From: Heterotrichella gracilis
Lineage: Eukaryota; Sar; Xanthophyceae; Tribonematales; Xanthonemataceae
Reading direction: 5' to 3'
Assembly: GCA_032358255.1 (NCBI GenBank)
Contig: JAULBX010015534.1
Span: forward strand, 42,149-92,054
DNA length: 49,906 nt
The position numbers and the translations under genes were made by a program. Positions 9,780 through 22,013 of this stretch are shown piece after piece; position 1 is the stretch's first letter; each line of letters starts with the position of its first letter. The notes under the pieces are model-generated. The model was given only the letters and a program-made list of their open reading frames with translations. It ran no database searches and was not told the origin of the DNA.

Positions 9780-12121
9780 TCACTCTCCTTTGCCCCCCGT
9801 CTCCTCCCTCCTTCTGACCACCTCCCCTGCCAGCTCCTGGCCCAGGGGGGTGACAAACCTGCCCTGGGTGGAGTCGAAGAACTCCTGCAGGGAGATGCCC
9901 TGGGAGCGCTCGTACTCGTGCGCCTGCAGGATCATCTCGATCTGCGCTGGCACACCGGCATGAGCATGAGTACGAGCTGCAGTTTGTACTCCTGCATGGC
10001 CATGTGCGTCTGAGTGTGTGTGTGTGTGCGCATGTGCACCCGCATGGCCACCCGCATGGGCATAAGCACAGTCCGAGGCGCAGCGGCAGGGCAGCGCTCC
10101 CAGCGGCGACAATACCTGTATGCTGTTATTACGTGCATGTGCATGGATGCATGCGCACATGTGCACATGTGCACGCATGTGTATGGCATGTGATTGAGAT
10201 ACAAACGTTTGCATGCTGTCGCCTGCCAAAGGGATGCTGGAGGGGGGTTCATTAGCAACCAATCCACCTAACTGACCCTTGGCGCCCGACAACAACTTTT
10301 GCATGCATTGGCATGTGTGTGCATGCCTGGTGTACCACATGGTGCAGATTAATTGGTCATAGGCCAAACACCGCCCCACATCCTGCACATGCTGCAGGCA
10401 ACAGGGTGACATGTGACCAGGCCGCCCATGCTGCAACCACTACACCTTCATGGAATACTATCTTCAGGAACAATCCCTGGCACCATCGCACACTGCAATC
10501 AATTGTAGAATATATATTGATGACCGGTCTACAACATAGGTCTGAGTACCCTCCATAGAAGCAAAGTCGCCAACGCTGTGCTGGGCCCCCTATGCACAAA
10601 TCCCACCCCACCCACCTTGTCATAGTCCTTGACCAGCTGCGCCTCGGGTGTCTCCCCTGCCTCATACTCGTACCATAGCTCCTCGATCTCACGGGCTGCA
10701 GCAAGGAAGGTCAGGGTTCAGGGTTTAGGGTTAGAGGTCTAGGGTTACGTACCCCAAATTTCCTGGGGAGGTCAGCGTTTGGATGTGTGGCTGCGCAATC
10801 AGGCGATTGAAAGGTATATAAATGGTAGGTATATAAATACATTAAAGAAATACAAATCTGGAAGTGGGTGACCAAAGTATCACAATCGATTTAGTGCTGA
10901 AAAACAATCATCAGTTGGGCTTGTTGGGTTCATTTGGTACACGCAACCCACCCCGGGCCTGCATTCACGCAGGCTGGGCAGCTGTATGCTGTTTGTTGCC
11001 GTCAATCGCAGCCAATATGGTGTGTCAACACCAAATGCATGTGAAGGTGGGCCATATAAATGCTGAATGGCCTATCCCTCAGTTGCCTGATGTGCATCAA
11101 GCCATCCAATGCCCACATCCATACCAACCTTATCTACTTCTGATAAACACACTCATTGGGTGGTTACAGAATACAGAGTAGAAAATGGAATTTTATTATG
11201 ATAAGATATGTAAGAAGTACATGGGTAAGTAATTACCTGCGGCTGTTTCCTCCCCCAGCATCTCCTTGATCTGCTGTATTGCCCCTTGCTCCAATGCCTG
11301 CTTCTCCTCTTTGGTAACAGGGTCATGCGGGGTGAAATCACCCACAATGGCTGCAAGGGGGGGATTGGAGGTGTGCAAATACCATGTGCTAATCCCATGC
11401 ATGAAGCAGTGGCACTGGCTGAGGTACTCTACAGAAAGCCCAGTAGAGGCCATGTGCGATTTGCACTGGCTGCATGCACGCCATGCAGGAATAAAATCTG
11501 CAATCAGATGCACTTCTGCCCATAAGCCAACAGCAGCGTGCAATTCAGGATGGGTTAATAGGCATATATAGCCACACCCACCTTCCGCCATGTCATGCAC
11601 CACCGCCATCTTCAGGCACCGCCCGTAGTCGTGCCCGCTGCCATTGCCAAGCAGCGCCATGGCCGCCATGCGGTACATGTGATCGGCAATGCTCTCGGGC
11701 CCCGCCACCCCTCGCCGCACCCACCCCGTGCGCTTAGTAGCCTGTGGGCGGGGTTGGTGGGTAGGGTTTTCGAATAGGGTTTATATATCCGAGTGTTGGT
11801 GTGGTAGACGAGAGCGCACATATAGGTAATATGCGAATGATTTGGGACCCGCAATGTGGTTTAAAAGGAAGAAGGGGGGTGTAGGAAGAATGGGGCACTG
11901 CTGGTTCAGCCTTCAAGGGAGTGCGCCTGTGATAGGTGGTGCCATCGTCCTACCCCGAGTTGAACTGACACCTGACGAGATTGACAAACAAAGGTGCACT
12001 GTATGTACCTGCATGCGGTTTTCAGTCTTACCTTGAGGTTTTGCACCAGCATGAGGAAGTCTACTGCCTGTGCTGCTGAAGGCACCTGGCTGCTGCCTGC
12101 CTCGTGCGCTTCTCCGCTCAT
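9780..12121 (-). CDS. HDDC2: HD-domain 5'-nucleotidase, HDDC2/YfbR family
   Basis: Five exons join cleanly (12121-12032, 11741-11582, 11350-11237, 10695-10616, 9941-9780) to a 201-residue protein, close to the roughly 200 residues of human HDDC2. The HD metal site is complete: ESIADH at 46-51, VVHDMAEAIVGD around His79-Asp80, then the TPHD-x-KEEK block. The family C-terminal hallmark follows: LWYEYEAGETPEAQLVKDYDK then IEMILQAHEYE. The codon joining GAA-G|CC recreates AEAIVGD, which supports the second splice junction. Family members dephosphorylate deoxynucleoside monophosphates in a metal-dependent way, probably in the cytosol. The C-terminal 35 residues (SLQEFFDSTQGRF onward) are also typical. 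The gene is divergent from CTU2 across a 741-bp spacer. Confidence 0.93.
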
Positions 12122-12862
12122 GGTGTCAGTCCTTCCAGCCTTTAGCCCCTTGCAGGCGTTGCAGTATCGTTCCTGACTTCGACGACCGTGGAAAGGTATG
12201 AGTGCAGTTGTAGCAGCAAAGGTTGAGCGGGCTGGCGAGGGCTGGTGCTCTAGTGGCTTTGTGTGTGTGGGTGGGCCAAGGCGCATTGCTGCTCTGACCG
12301 TCTAGACAGGATTGGTGTCTGGGTATCAGGCGTGGAAGAGATCTTCAAAGGTACATAACAGGATATCCAGACGTTACTGGAGATAGACTGGGTTCAGGTT
12401 GCCCTATTGCCTTGGCATATGCATGCATGCCAGATGAATTGCAACACAGTATTTGGGCCTTGTGTCAACAACAAAGTCAGAAGTGTGCTGTGTCTGCTAG
12501 TTAAACTTTCAACTTGGATACTGCCAAGTAAAGACTCGTCTGTGGGCAGTGATAATCCGCTTTTGAACAGTGGCTCAGGGGCACAGGGCAGTGGAGTTTT
12601 GGCGCCAATATTGGCAAGGGGTGCCCATAACTAGTTCAAGCTTTCTGCCCTCAGGTGTTTCTACCTAGGCAACAGACGCGAAACATGTTTGGACTGCGCA
12701 GTCTTGCTTAGGCGATCTTTTTTTGCCTTCTGACCATTAAACGAATGGCACATGCATGCATGCATATTCTAACAAACCCAATCTTAGCCACGTCGTCTTC
12801 TGCAACCAGTGTAACTGACCTCGGGTGGAACGTAATTACCTGATCGTTGCGTTTTGGGCTCA
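12122..12862. promoter_or_regulatory. Divergent promoter region HDDC2 / CTU2
   Basis: This non-coding spacer separates the start codons of two oppositely transcribed genes, so it must hold both promoters. Two ATGCATGCATG strings occur, at about 12418-12431 and 12752-12767. The same string recurs near other starts in this window. No TATA box could be assigned with confidence. Confidence 0.55.
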
Positions 12863-15800
12863 ATGGCCACTTCTTGTGGTCGAGAGGAGGAGGACTTCCT
12901 CGATGACGGGGAGGCGGGTCACCACCTTGGCTCGGCAGCACCCACCGCCGCCAGCCCGCCACCAGTGGTGTCCGGCAGACCACGTGACATCTGCATGAAG
13001 TGCAAGCAGGCGCCACCAGTGGTGGGTGCATGGCGGCTGCCACATGGGTGGCCATATGCATGTGGTGACACCCCTCGTGTGTTGCTAAGGACGCATGATG
13101 CGGTGTCAAGCAACGGTGTTGCACATACACCGCTACTTGATTGAGTGCTAAACTACGTACAATCATGTGCGCCCTCATGAAAATGCACCTCTGTATGCCC
13201 ACAGGCCATCATCCGCCAGAACGAGCCGCTCTGCCGGGAGTGCATCTACTCAGGGGTTGTGGGCAAGGTGAGCGAAACCCCTTGGCAGGTGCTGTGCTCA
13301 TTCCTGGCACGGCTGGTCCCATTCCCAATTGCAATGGCATTTTCGCCACGACAACCCCCTTCACTGGCAGTGTCCGTTCTCATGCCAAAGTATACCAACT
13401 GTGGGTTGCAGTTCAAACGCCCTAGGTAAGGGTGTTTCCACAACCACTCTGTGCTTTTCTCAGGTACGGGGCAACACTCGGGCCAAGGCATTGATCATGC
13501 CCGGGGAGAGGGTTCTGGCGGCTGTGTCAGGAGGTACCGAGAAAACCCTAACAAAACCCTACCATAACTCGAACACTACAGTCATGACATCGCTGGCACA
13601 CAATTTCATAGGTGGTGCAACAAGTATGGTCACTACAGTGAACACAACCATCCATGTGGCATCAGTTGTCACTACAGTGCACACAACATCCGATGTTGGC
13701 CATCCAACGTGTCGAGCGCCTATCCACGATTGCCCTACGTAAATCCTACCAATACCCTACCTTGACCCTTTTAAACCCTTACTGTGCAGGCCCATGCTCC
13801 CTGGCCATGCTTCATTGCTTGCACAGCCTCAGGAATCCTGATTCTGGCAGAGTGCAGCGGAAAATGGTGTGCTGACTTGATGATGCATGGAGCTGCCTGT
13901 GTACTGCATTGATGGCTAGCCACTGTGGCCTAGACATGCAAGCATGGTGGCATTCTGTATCGGGTGGCAATGCATGGTGCTGTAGTAGACGTTTTTGAAC
14001 GTTAGCATTGGCCACCACCACCATCATTATTGGGGCATGGTTTGACATCTGCCATAAGATACATTTTCATCGGCCATCGATGATTACACATGAGCACTGC
14101 CTTGCTCCACACATCAAATCATTCTCATTAGCCATTGATGATTAGTAATCATTGATTACACATGAGCACTGCCTTGCGTCACACTTTAAATCATTCTCCT
14201 CACTCACTGCCCAGGTGGCCTATGATTTGGAGGCGATCCACATCGACGAATCAGCCGCTTTCCCGCCAAACCAGGTCCAGCACATGGACCCCAGTGCGCT
14301 CTCAGCAGCGGTTGAGGCAGCGGCCCCCGGGACAGAGCTGCACGTGGTGGGGATTGAGGAGGTGTTTCGGGATGGGCCGGAGGATGTGGTGGGGGCGGAG
14401 GTGTTGCGGGAGCGGCTGCATGCCCTGCTGCAGGTGGGTGGGTGGGTGGTGTAGTGGTGGTGTGGGTGGGTGGGTGGGTGTTGTGGGCGAGGCAAGCAGA
14501 GGCTGTGGCAACTGAGGATGCCATGTCAGCAAGGAGCTCAGAATCAGTAGATCCCAGAGTCATGCCTGCAGCAAGCAAAGAACATAAATCTGCATGGGAC
14601 GCCATCAAGCATCCAACATGCTTTCGTGCAGGTTCTGATTGACCCCACCTCCCGAGAGGACATGCTAGAAATCCTGAGGCGCAGGCTGGTGGTGGGGTGG
14701 GCGGGGACCAGGGGGTGGAACCGTGTGGCGCAAGGGGACAGCGTGAACAGGATCGGAGTGAGGGTGGTGGCGGCGGCGTGCAAGGGGGCGGGATATGCGA
14801 TGCCAGCGGATTTGCAGCTGGTGGACGCCAGGTGGGTGTGGCGTGGGGGGGGAGGGGAGGCTGTAGGGGCTTGGATTGGCTGTCCTTTGTATGTGGTGTT
14901 TGACTCGACCAATTGCAGAGTTTCATCAGAATTTGCTGCCTGATATATTGGCGCAAATGCTGTTGGTAGTGGGCATGGCGCGTTTGCAATCCTGACTGGT
15001 AGACATGACGTGCCTAATTGCATGTACCGCTCAAGATGGTGTCCTTATCGAAGTATGTGATGTCATTAGGTGATGGCCCAATACCCTACCATGTGATTTG
15101 CCGCCCCTAAAGAGATGCGCGCTGGCCAAAACAGCCAACAATACTATAATCTGTACCTTTTTTAAACTCTCAATCCTATATCGTACTACCGTATCGGGGG
15201 TATATATTTTATTAAATTATATTCAATGATTTTGGTTCCATTCAAGCTAAGAAATTGATGCACGGGGCACCACGAAATAGTTAAAAACCCTTCGAAATGT
15301 CTAATTTGTCAAATTTGCCCAAATTTGGAGGGTTTGGCCCGGTTTGACCAGGAGGACTTTAATATATCACCGGGGAGCTGCATCCCCCGTGATGTATTAT
15401 AGTCCTCCTGCTGCGGCCTCCACATAATGTTTAAAAATTCCTCGACATGCTTCGGGGCCCTCCACAATCTTTATGTCTCACAAAATAGTTACCCCCGATA
15501 CGGTACTCCCCAACTGCATAACGCAATGTTTTTGCCCCGCGGCTCATTTATTGTTGTTGCAGGTATGGCCCCCACCAGCCCTGCCTGCTGCACCCCGTGC
15601 GTGACATCACCTCAAAGGAACTCTCCCTGGTGTGCCACTTCAAGGACATCCCCCTTGCACCCCCTCCCTTCACCTCCCAAGGTGGCGGCAACGATGTGCG
15701 CAAGGGGGGGAGCATCAATGCGCTGTCGCAGGCCTTCATGTTGGCCCTGCAAGGCGGGGGTGCATCGGGGGTCCACACTGTGGTGCGAACCGCCTCCAAG

Positions 15801-16471
15801 CTGCAGGTGAGGGAAAACCATTGTACCGGCCCAGTGTACCCTAGTATCAAACCCTAAATCCCTAAGTATGTCTTGAGATGTGTTATAATCATGGAGTTGT
15901 GGTTCGAGGCACGTTAGTGTTTACATCCTCGCTCAACTGCAGGCCTGCGTACATTTCTCCACTCTACCACCCTACCTATGCAAAGGTAACAGCCAGCCTA
16001 ATTGCGCCTTCCCTCCTTCGTTCCCTCCAGGCGTTTGACTTCAACCACCTGGATGCTGCGCCATCCTCGGGTCACCGACAAGAAGCAGACACACGCACCA
16101 TACCGCCCTCCGACCCCGCACCTGCGCCCCATCCCCTGTGCGCAATTTGCCTCGCCCCCCTTGAATCCGGGGACGCCTGGACCAATGGCAGGCGAGCACA
16201 GCCGCACCAGCAGCAGCACCAACACCTGCTGGCCAAGTGCTGCTACAGCTGTGGGCACCAGTTCTGGCCAGCGCTGTTGGCCGCGTGGGACCGACAGGTG
16301 GCGACAGGCAGCGGAGTAGATGATGATGTCACAGTCACGGCAGCGGGCGATACTGTGGATACTGCTGCAGCAGCAGCCACCAGGAGTGCATCAGTGCCAG
16401 GTGGAATACGTGGAGCCGGGGCTGCCGCCCTACTGCCCATGTGCATGCAGCAATTACTGGAGCCGTTTTGA
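12863..16471 (+). CDS. CTU2: Cytoplasmic tRNA 2-thiolation protein 2 (CTU2/NCS2)
   Basis: Eight exons (12863-13021, 13205-13267, 13464-13533, 13790-13866, 14215-14433, 14632-14831, 15563-15806, 16031-16471) give a 490-residue protein. The N terminus has the paired cysteines CMKC (44, 47) and CREC (63, 66). SGGPCS at 96-101 is the PP-loop-like SGGxxS, preceded by IMPGERVLAAVSGG. Then come a PTSREDMLEILRRRL block, NRIGVRVVAAACKGAGYAMPADLQLVDAR, and a C-terminal Cys cluster (CAIC, then CCYSCGH). CTU2 works with CTU1 (a URM1-dependent system) to thiolate wobble uridine-34 of tRNA Lys, Glu and Gln. The Ala/Gln-rich stretch before the stop (about 430-480) is unusual. ATG 12863 is chosen because the longer frame upstream has only TTG. 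Intron 4 carries a 72-bp direct repeat and intron 6 a MITE-like element. Confidence 0.9.
14082..14198. repeat. 72-bp direct repeat in CTU2 intron 4
   Basis: The string GATTACACATGAGCACTGCC and its next 25 bases at 14082-14126 recur at 14154-14198 with a few changes. The interval is 72 bp. The second copy sits just before the polypyrimidine tract of exon 5, so the 3' part of the intron was duplicated in tandem. Confidence 0.85.
15189..15503. mobile_element. MITE-like element with perfect 14-bp TIRs and TA flanks
   Basis: The ends CCGTATCGGGGGTA (15189-15202) and TACCCCCGATACGG (15490-15503) are exact reverse complements. Each is flanked outside by TA, as expected of a Tc1/mariner-type target duplication. 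The 315-bp body has no coding potential. Its centre is a second inverted repeat: 15349-15375 pairs with 15384-15410 around an 8-nt loop with few mismatches. It lies in CTU2 intron 6, 60 bp before the acceptor, and is AT-richer than its surroundings. No second copy was seen in the window. Confidence 0.75.
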
Positions 16472-17607
16472 CTGGGCTTGTGTAGCCCCTATGCTGACAC
16501 AATGCCGGGTGGCAGTGGATGTACTTGCTAGTGCAGTAACTTGATTAGGATCAGTGGATGTACTTGCTATTCAAGGTTATCTGGGTACTTTATCAATGTC
16601 CAATGCAGTATTGGGCCCTATGCCACCTGTGGACGTTTTCGTTGTTCCTTCATCCCTATAGAAGACGAACGTTGCCGCCAATCTCCGAGAGTCGGACCCT
16701 TAGGAACAATGCACAAGATGCAAGCTGTGGGGAGCATGCATTGAGCTAAACATAGCCACAGAATACACAGGCAGCCGCAACAGCATACGCAAGCCTCCAC
16801 TGCAGTGCTCGTTCCTCTTGTATGTGCATTTGTTTGCATATTGTAGTTACGGCAGGAAATGGCCCGCGCATGAATACTGCAATACCACGAAACTCAGGTC
16901 CAGGACCTGGGCCATTCTCCAGCATTCCATGAGCACAGTGTTGCCAGTGCCCATGGTTGCCAAATTGGATGCCTCGGAGGCTCATGGGTGCCAGCAACTT
17001 TTTTAAAGTTGACCTGTCGATGTGCCGTCATTTGGGCAACGTACGTTAAAATTCGAATTCCAAGTGAACACAGTGATGTACATGAACGTTCATCCACATT
17101 CTTTAACTAATATTATGTGCAAGTAAATTAAGTGGCACTGGCACATTTTTTTTATGAATTTTAAACAATTATTATTGAGTGGCATGCAGCTGTCACAACA
17201 AGCACTGGCTGCACCATGTGCGGCAACAAACCAGGCACCACCAGATTGAATCTCTGCGTTGCGCCTACATGTCATGCAACAATTGCTTTCACTCTTCCTA
17301 TTGCAATTTTGAGGCGACCTACAGTTGAGCGGTGAAACAAACATTTCATGGGACCAAACCAGGTCCAGCCCGTGGACCCCGTGCACTCTCAGCAGTCCAA
17401 ATTATGCGCATGGATGTAACGTATCAGCGGCATCAGATGATTCTTAGGGACAGACTAGACTTTCAAAATTTACCCACTGCATGCTGCCCTTGCCGTTGCA
17501 CCCGCCATGGCTGGGTCATGCGGCAACCAAAGCTTGGTCTAACTAGTAGTAAAACACACCAACAGCGTTCATCTCCAATGAGTTGTGCATTTTTAGCTGA
17601 GCTGAAT
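16472..17607. other. Intergenic downstream of CTU2
   Basis: No gene is seen. Positions 17305-17398 hold a decayed copy of part of CTU2 exon 5 (separate entry). The rest looks like ordinary non-coding sequence between two convergent units. Confidence 0.5.
17305..17398 (+). pseudogene. Relic of CTU2 exon 5
   Basis: The segment CCAAACCAGGTCCAGC is identical to CTU2 exon 5 (about 14267-14282). It is followed by near-identical GTGGACCCC and CTCTCAGCAG blocks, and preceded by a weaker match to the exon's ATTTGGAGGCGATCCACA. The match breaks after about 17398. The relic lies about 830 bp past the CTU2 stop, in the same orientation, with no open frame. Confidence 0.75.
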
Positions 17608-19068
17608 CTAGCTGCTATGGCTGCTGGTTGCCGCTGCGGCAGGTGTCCTCCTCCCCTCCTTGACCTGCTTGATCATGCCTCCATCCACAGCATTGCGTCG
17701 CATGGACACCGCAGCCCCGGGATACCTCAAGCTGACTGCAGGGTGAATGATACGTCGCGGAAGAAAATGTCGCCGCTTGGATAGCACCACTGTCACCACA
17801 GCGTACAAAGAGCTCTCCAATGTCCAAGTTCGCCACCATCACCACTTTGCAAGGGGGTGACCAGCTGCCAAAGTGAACCCTAGATGACTGCCTGCTGCCA
17901 TACCACACTGCGCCATTGCTGCAGATCATGACCGTCCCAACAGCACCAGGAAGGAAGCTCTCCATGCTGACAGAATCTCTCCAACCTAATACCCAGCAGC
18001 TGGTTGTCTGCATCAGGCAAGGTACCCGCTCGGGCTGAGCCAAGCGTGAATACGTACTCCCAGGCATACCATCCCCTTGCCATGCCCCTCCTTGCAATGG
18101 CTGAGCAGTACTGTGCAGAGGGCGCTTGCTGCACCATGCAACCTTTGGCTCGCTTTGCTCCGCTGCCAAGCCCTGCACCCTTCCCCAGTAGATTGCCCGG
18201 ATCATTGTCATATGCCATAGCCATTGCTTGCTGCTTGTACACGCACTGCAGCTGCTCCTGGCTTGCAAACCCATTCGCTTCAAGCTGCTCCGCCACCACC
18301 TGTGGCTGCACTTGCGTGAAGTCTATCAGGTTCCACAGGGGTCCAGCAGCTGCGCCATAGCTGACTGGGGCCCGCATTCAGATGAGCCCCCAGGGATGTG
18401 GTCAGCGTGATCCTTCCCCCACTGAACCAACTGCGCCACCACCTGCTCCTGGGTCATGGGCAAGCTGTGTGCACGCTCCTCGTGCAGCAACCACTGCATA
18501 GCTCCCAGGGAAAACCCAGTGAAATTGATCACACTGCTGTGCATGGTTTTGATAGCTGTTAGCGCAATGGCCTGCAGCGGCTCTGCCTTGCGCTCCACTG
18601 CTGCCGTCAGGACATCCACAACTGTGGCTGGTGTCAAAAACTCTGCAATAGCCAGCTCAATTGCCCTGCACAGTGCGTCAGCGCCGTACTGTGCTGCCAA
18701 GCAGTGTGCCTCCACAGCAGTGCTGTTAGCCTCAATGCTGTCCACACCCCAGTGTACAGGGAGTCCAGCACCAGCTTGAAGGCGCTGCTGGATGCCTCTG
18801 GCAGGGGTATCTCACTCATGCCAGCCTCCCTCATGCCTCCAAACAGCAGGCGCTCAAAGTAGGGGCACCGTGCTGCCAGAAACGCCCTGTTGGCGTGCAC
18901 CTTGGCGCCATCCTTGCACGTGAAGCAGACGTCGTCATAGGATGGTGAGCGGAGGTTGTCCCGAACTGCAGCCAGTATCTCTTGCTGGAGCTCCTGGACA
19001 GGTGTGGACCTGTCATAACTTACACGCTGTCGCTTTGCTGGGGAGGGAGCTGGGGCTGAAGAAGCCAA
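17608..19068 (-). pseudogene. BTB4: BTB-BACK-SPRY-like pseudogene, at least four frameshifts and lost start
   Basis: Conserved family blocks follow one another in changing frames. The BTB domain comes first (YDDVCFTCKDGAKVHANRAF, MSEIPLPEASSSAFKLVL). A break at about 18745 leads to the BACK region (TAVEAHCLAAQYGADALCRAIELAIAEF), and a break in the G4 run at 18338-18341 to LWNLIDFTQVQPQVVAEQLEA. A break near 17986 leads to SVSMESFLPGAVGTVMICSNG, and a break near 17745 to the terminal HPAVSLRYPGAAVSMRR. The position of the paralogues' start ATG reads TTG (19068-19066, TTGGCTTCTTCA). The conserved 5' splice acceptor is still present (exon from 19226). With five fragments and no start, this copy is taken as dead. 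Closest in sequence to BTB5 and BTB6. Confidence 0.9.
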
Positions 19069-22013
19069 TTGATCCAATAGCGTAGCACAAAGAATGTGTA
19101 CCGCTAGTGGGAAAAGTCCCGGGTGTTACTCAAATTCCCAACTTCACCAATTGACAGCTGGACCAGGTCTAGGCTGTGGAGGTACGCCTGCATAGACACC
19201 TTTGACCACTGCCTGCAGAGGCTCACCTGCGCAGCATCATCAAGCGTCAGGAACGATCATTGTACGCCACACTCCTTCAAGGGTGCATCTTTTTAACCAT
19301 ATGCACCAAGTGAGAAGAAACGCACTCCTGTACAGAAAGCTACAAATGAAGGAAGAAAGCAAGCTTAACCCGGTACTAGTCGTGCTGTATGGAGCACAAG
19401 CGCAAGTCGAAAGGCTCACACCAGGACTGCCACCCAGCTATAGTGGCCGGATTGCATTGAATGCAAAAGGATGTAACATTTGTGTCTACCCAGCAGTTGT
19501 GTCTACCCAGCATGGGAGACAGGGTCTGACTTGGCAGCAAGTTGCAAGGCAGGGATCAGGGTGGCATAGCACATGAAACCATTGACAGTCAGAGCAGCAA
19601 AGGGAGGAGCGGATATGATGCCCCGCGGGGTTTGATGCGAGGCGTGTTGTCAATATTCCAAGCTTCAATGAAATCACCTTCCAGCTACAGGTGTGTGCCG
19701 CATGGCATGGCAGGTGCGTGCCATGCATGGTTTGTATATATAATAGAACCTCAGTACTGCCAGCATGGTGCTGTTGATGTGACTTTATAGGGACTTCAGC
19801 TAGGCTAGCTGTGAGCATTTTGTGTGTTCCACCTACACTGTCACATGGCTTTTTTCCTTTATTCTGTCCTATCACATCTGGAAAACTGCGCTGCGATGCG
19901 ATAAGTGCGGTGTCCTTACGTTACGAACCTCCTCAGGTGGGTGTGCTGGGCTACCTTTAGTTGACAATAGGTGCCAGTGGACGCCGTCTTGGAGGAGGAG
20001 TTTGCTGCACACAGTGCAAGGGTGCTTGCCAGGGCTACAACTTGTGCTATACCATGATGGTGTCGACAGGCGATTACCCAAGGTGTAACACCTTATCCTT
20101 TATATCATGTTAAACAAACTTTGCCAATGTGTGTGGTAGGTGAATATACGACTGTTCCGGGTGCCTCGCAGGCCCTATTCCAGTGCCCCACAACTGAAAG
20201 CTCGCAGCCTCCAATATTACAACTTGCAAAGTGACTTGCCTTAGCGGATGAACAGCTGCTCTCACGCTGCTTCACTGTGGGCAATGTCAAGGCGGCTTGT
20301 TGTCGCAGCGTGCTGACAGGTGTGCTGTAATCATTGGACAGATCCCTAGCTACACCCTCGTACCCCCCTTAGCTCCTACAACCCCCTTGAATGATGTGCC
20401 ATACATTTTACATTGGCAAATGCAGGCAAAAGCCAGCCCCAAACCAAATATGTACAGAAGAGAAACAACACATACTGATATGTCACACCATGCCTGTTTG
20501 TGCCTGGGCTTGCGGGCCGGGGGAGGTGATGCAGCGTGGAAAGAATGCCTTGTTTGACATTGACTAGCTCCTTAGCACCCAGGTAGTATCACATGTGTTC
20601 GCAGCCAACGTGGCTTAGCTGCTTCAAGGTGCCTTAGGGAGCAATATTTATACCCCATGCATATTTGTGGCGCGCGCCTCCTCCCTAGGGGCCCTCCTGC
20701 ACATTTTCAGCATTCTGTGTACTCACTGAAAATGATGGGTGCCTGCAATGGCACCGCCGCCAATGAATGCAGGTGATCAGCCTGATGGTGGTGATCAGGG
20801 TAACAAATAGCAGATAAAGCCAAGCTTGCGACTCTCAGCCGCTGCTCTTGGGCAGCAAGGATGACCCCCATGGGTGCCAGCAGCAGTTAGGAACCAAATT
20901 GGAAGCGTGGCACGTCACATGCCAATCGGCACGCCACAAGTGCCACTGTGGCACTGTGACAGTTTGTGCCGCATAGTATGATCACTTGCTCTGATAAGAC
21001 TCTGCTAATGCCATGATGAATAACCTAGTGCATGGATGAACAGAATGATTCTTGACTTCCACCGCCCAGCCTGAGGTATAATTAACATGTTTTCTCATAA
21101 CGGCTATTGCTTTGAATTATTAGTATAATTGCTCCTAGTCTCTATGACCAACGCCATTCATTTTCTTCCTCTGTGCCAACTCCTCCACAGGTCTCCTTCA
21201 AAATTGACATATTCAACATTGCAGCTGCGTACTACAGTGACAGTGTACTACAGTGACTCACATTTTGGCATATACCTACTAGGGTTTTTGCTTCCTTTGT
21301 TCACATCCTGTGTGCGGGCCATCGACTACTGTTAGTTAGGGCCCTGTTGATCAGGTTTTGTTTTTGGTTACCACAACGTATATTATAATTGATTGAATGG
21401 TGTACGCACTATCAAATAGTTCTGCTGTCACAAATATTGGGGTCGCCGCGCCGCGCGACGGCGCATTACCAACTAAGTGGAAATTTGTACATCAATGCGC
21501 AAAGTATGAAAATTCACTGTCACAGGCGTTGTAATTATATAATACTAATATGCATATGTGGAACAATGATATGCAATCATGTATTTTTTCTGCCTCCACA
21601 AAAAAGTAATACGCACAATTACTTTTTTTTCAAGTCGTCACGTCACCATCCGGGCCAGGCCCAGCCCCGGCAGATGATGGTCAAGTAGACCACAATTGTG
21701 CCCTACCATTGACAAGTGCTTGCAATTGCACATTGTGTCAACTTGAAGGCAGACCAGGCTTTTCTTAACAATAGCGTATTTATCTGATGCAGTGCGACAG
21801 ATATTTGTTTGCAAGCAAGATCATCACACCCTTCAAGAAAATATGAAATAAGTTGCAACAGTAATGTTTACTGGTCAATCGCCATTGATGTCAATAATCA
21901 CTGGCCAAAAGCAAGAACCAAAGCTTTCCTAACAAGCGCGTCCATAGCATTCATTTGCAAATCAGTGCATGAATTTAGCCGCAGGCAAAAGCCAGGCTGC
22001 CGGGCTCCTGCCC
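19069..22013. other. 2.9-kb intergenic stretch between BTB4 and BTB5
   Basis: No gene, tRNA or rRNA is recognised. It starts with the BTB4 leader (acceptor at 19228-19227). Small direct repeats are present: TGTGTCTACCCAGCA at 19481 and 19498, and GTACTACAGTGA at 21229 and 21245. A GC-rich island (gccgcgccgcgcgacggcgc) near 21431-21450 stands out in otherwise AT-rich DNA (21340-21640). No open frame shows family similarity. Confidence 0.5.

Noticed and set aside
9980-10330. CA/TG-rich frames (His- and Ala-rich) within HDDC2 intron 4
   Set aside because: They are low-complexity GTGTGT/CATGCA text lying between two well-defined exons, with no conserved motif.
12854-12862. Earlier CTU2 start at 12854
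   Set aside because: The codon is TTG; the first ATG in frame is 12863.
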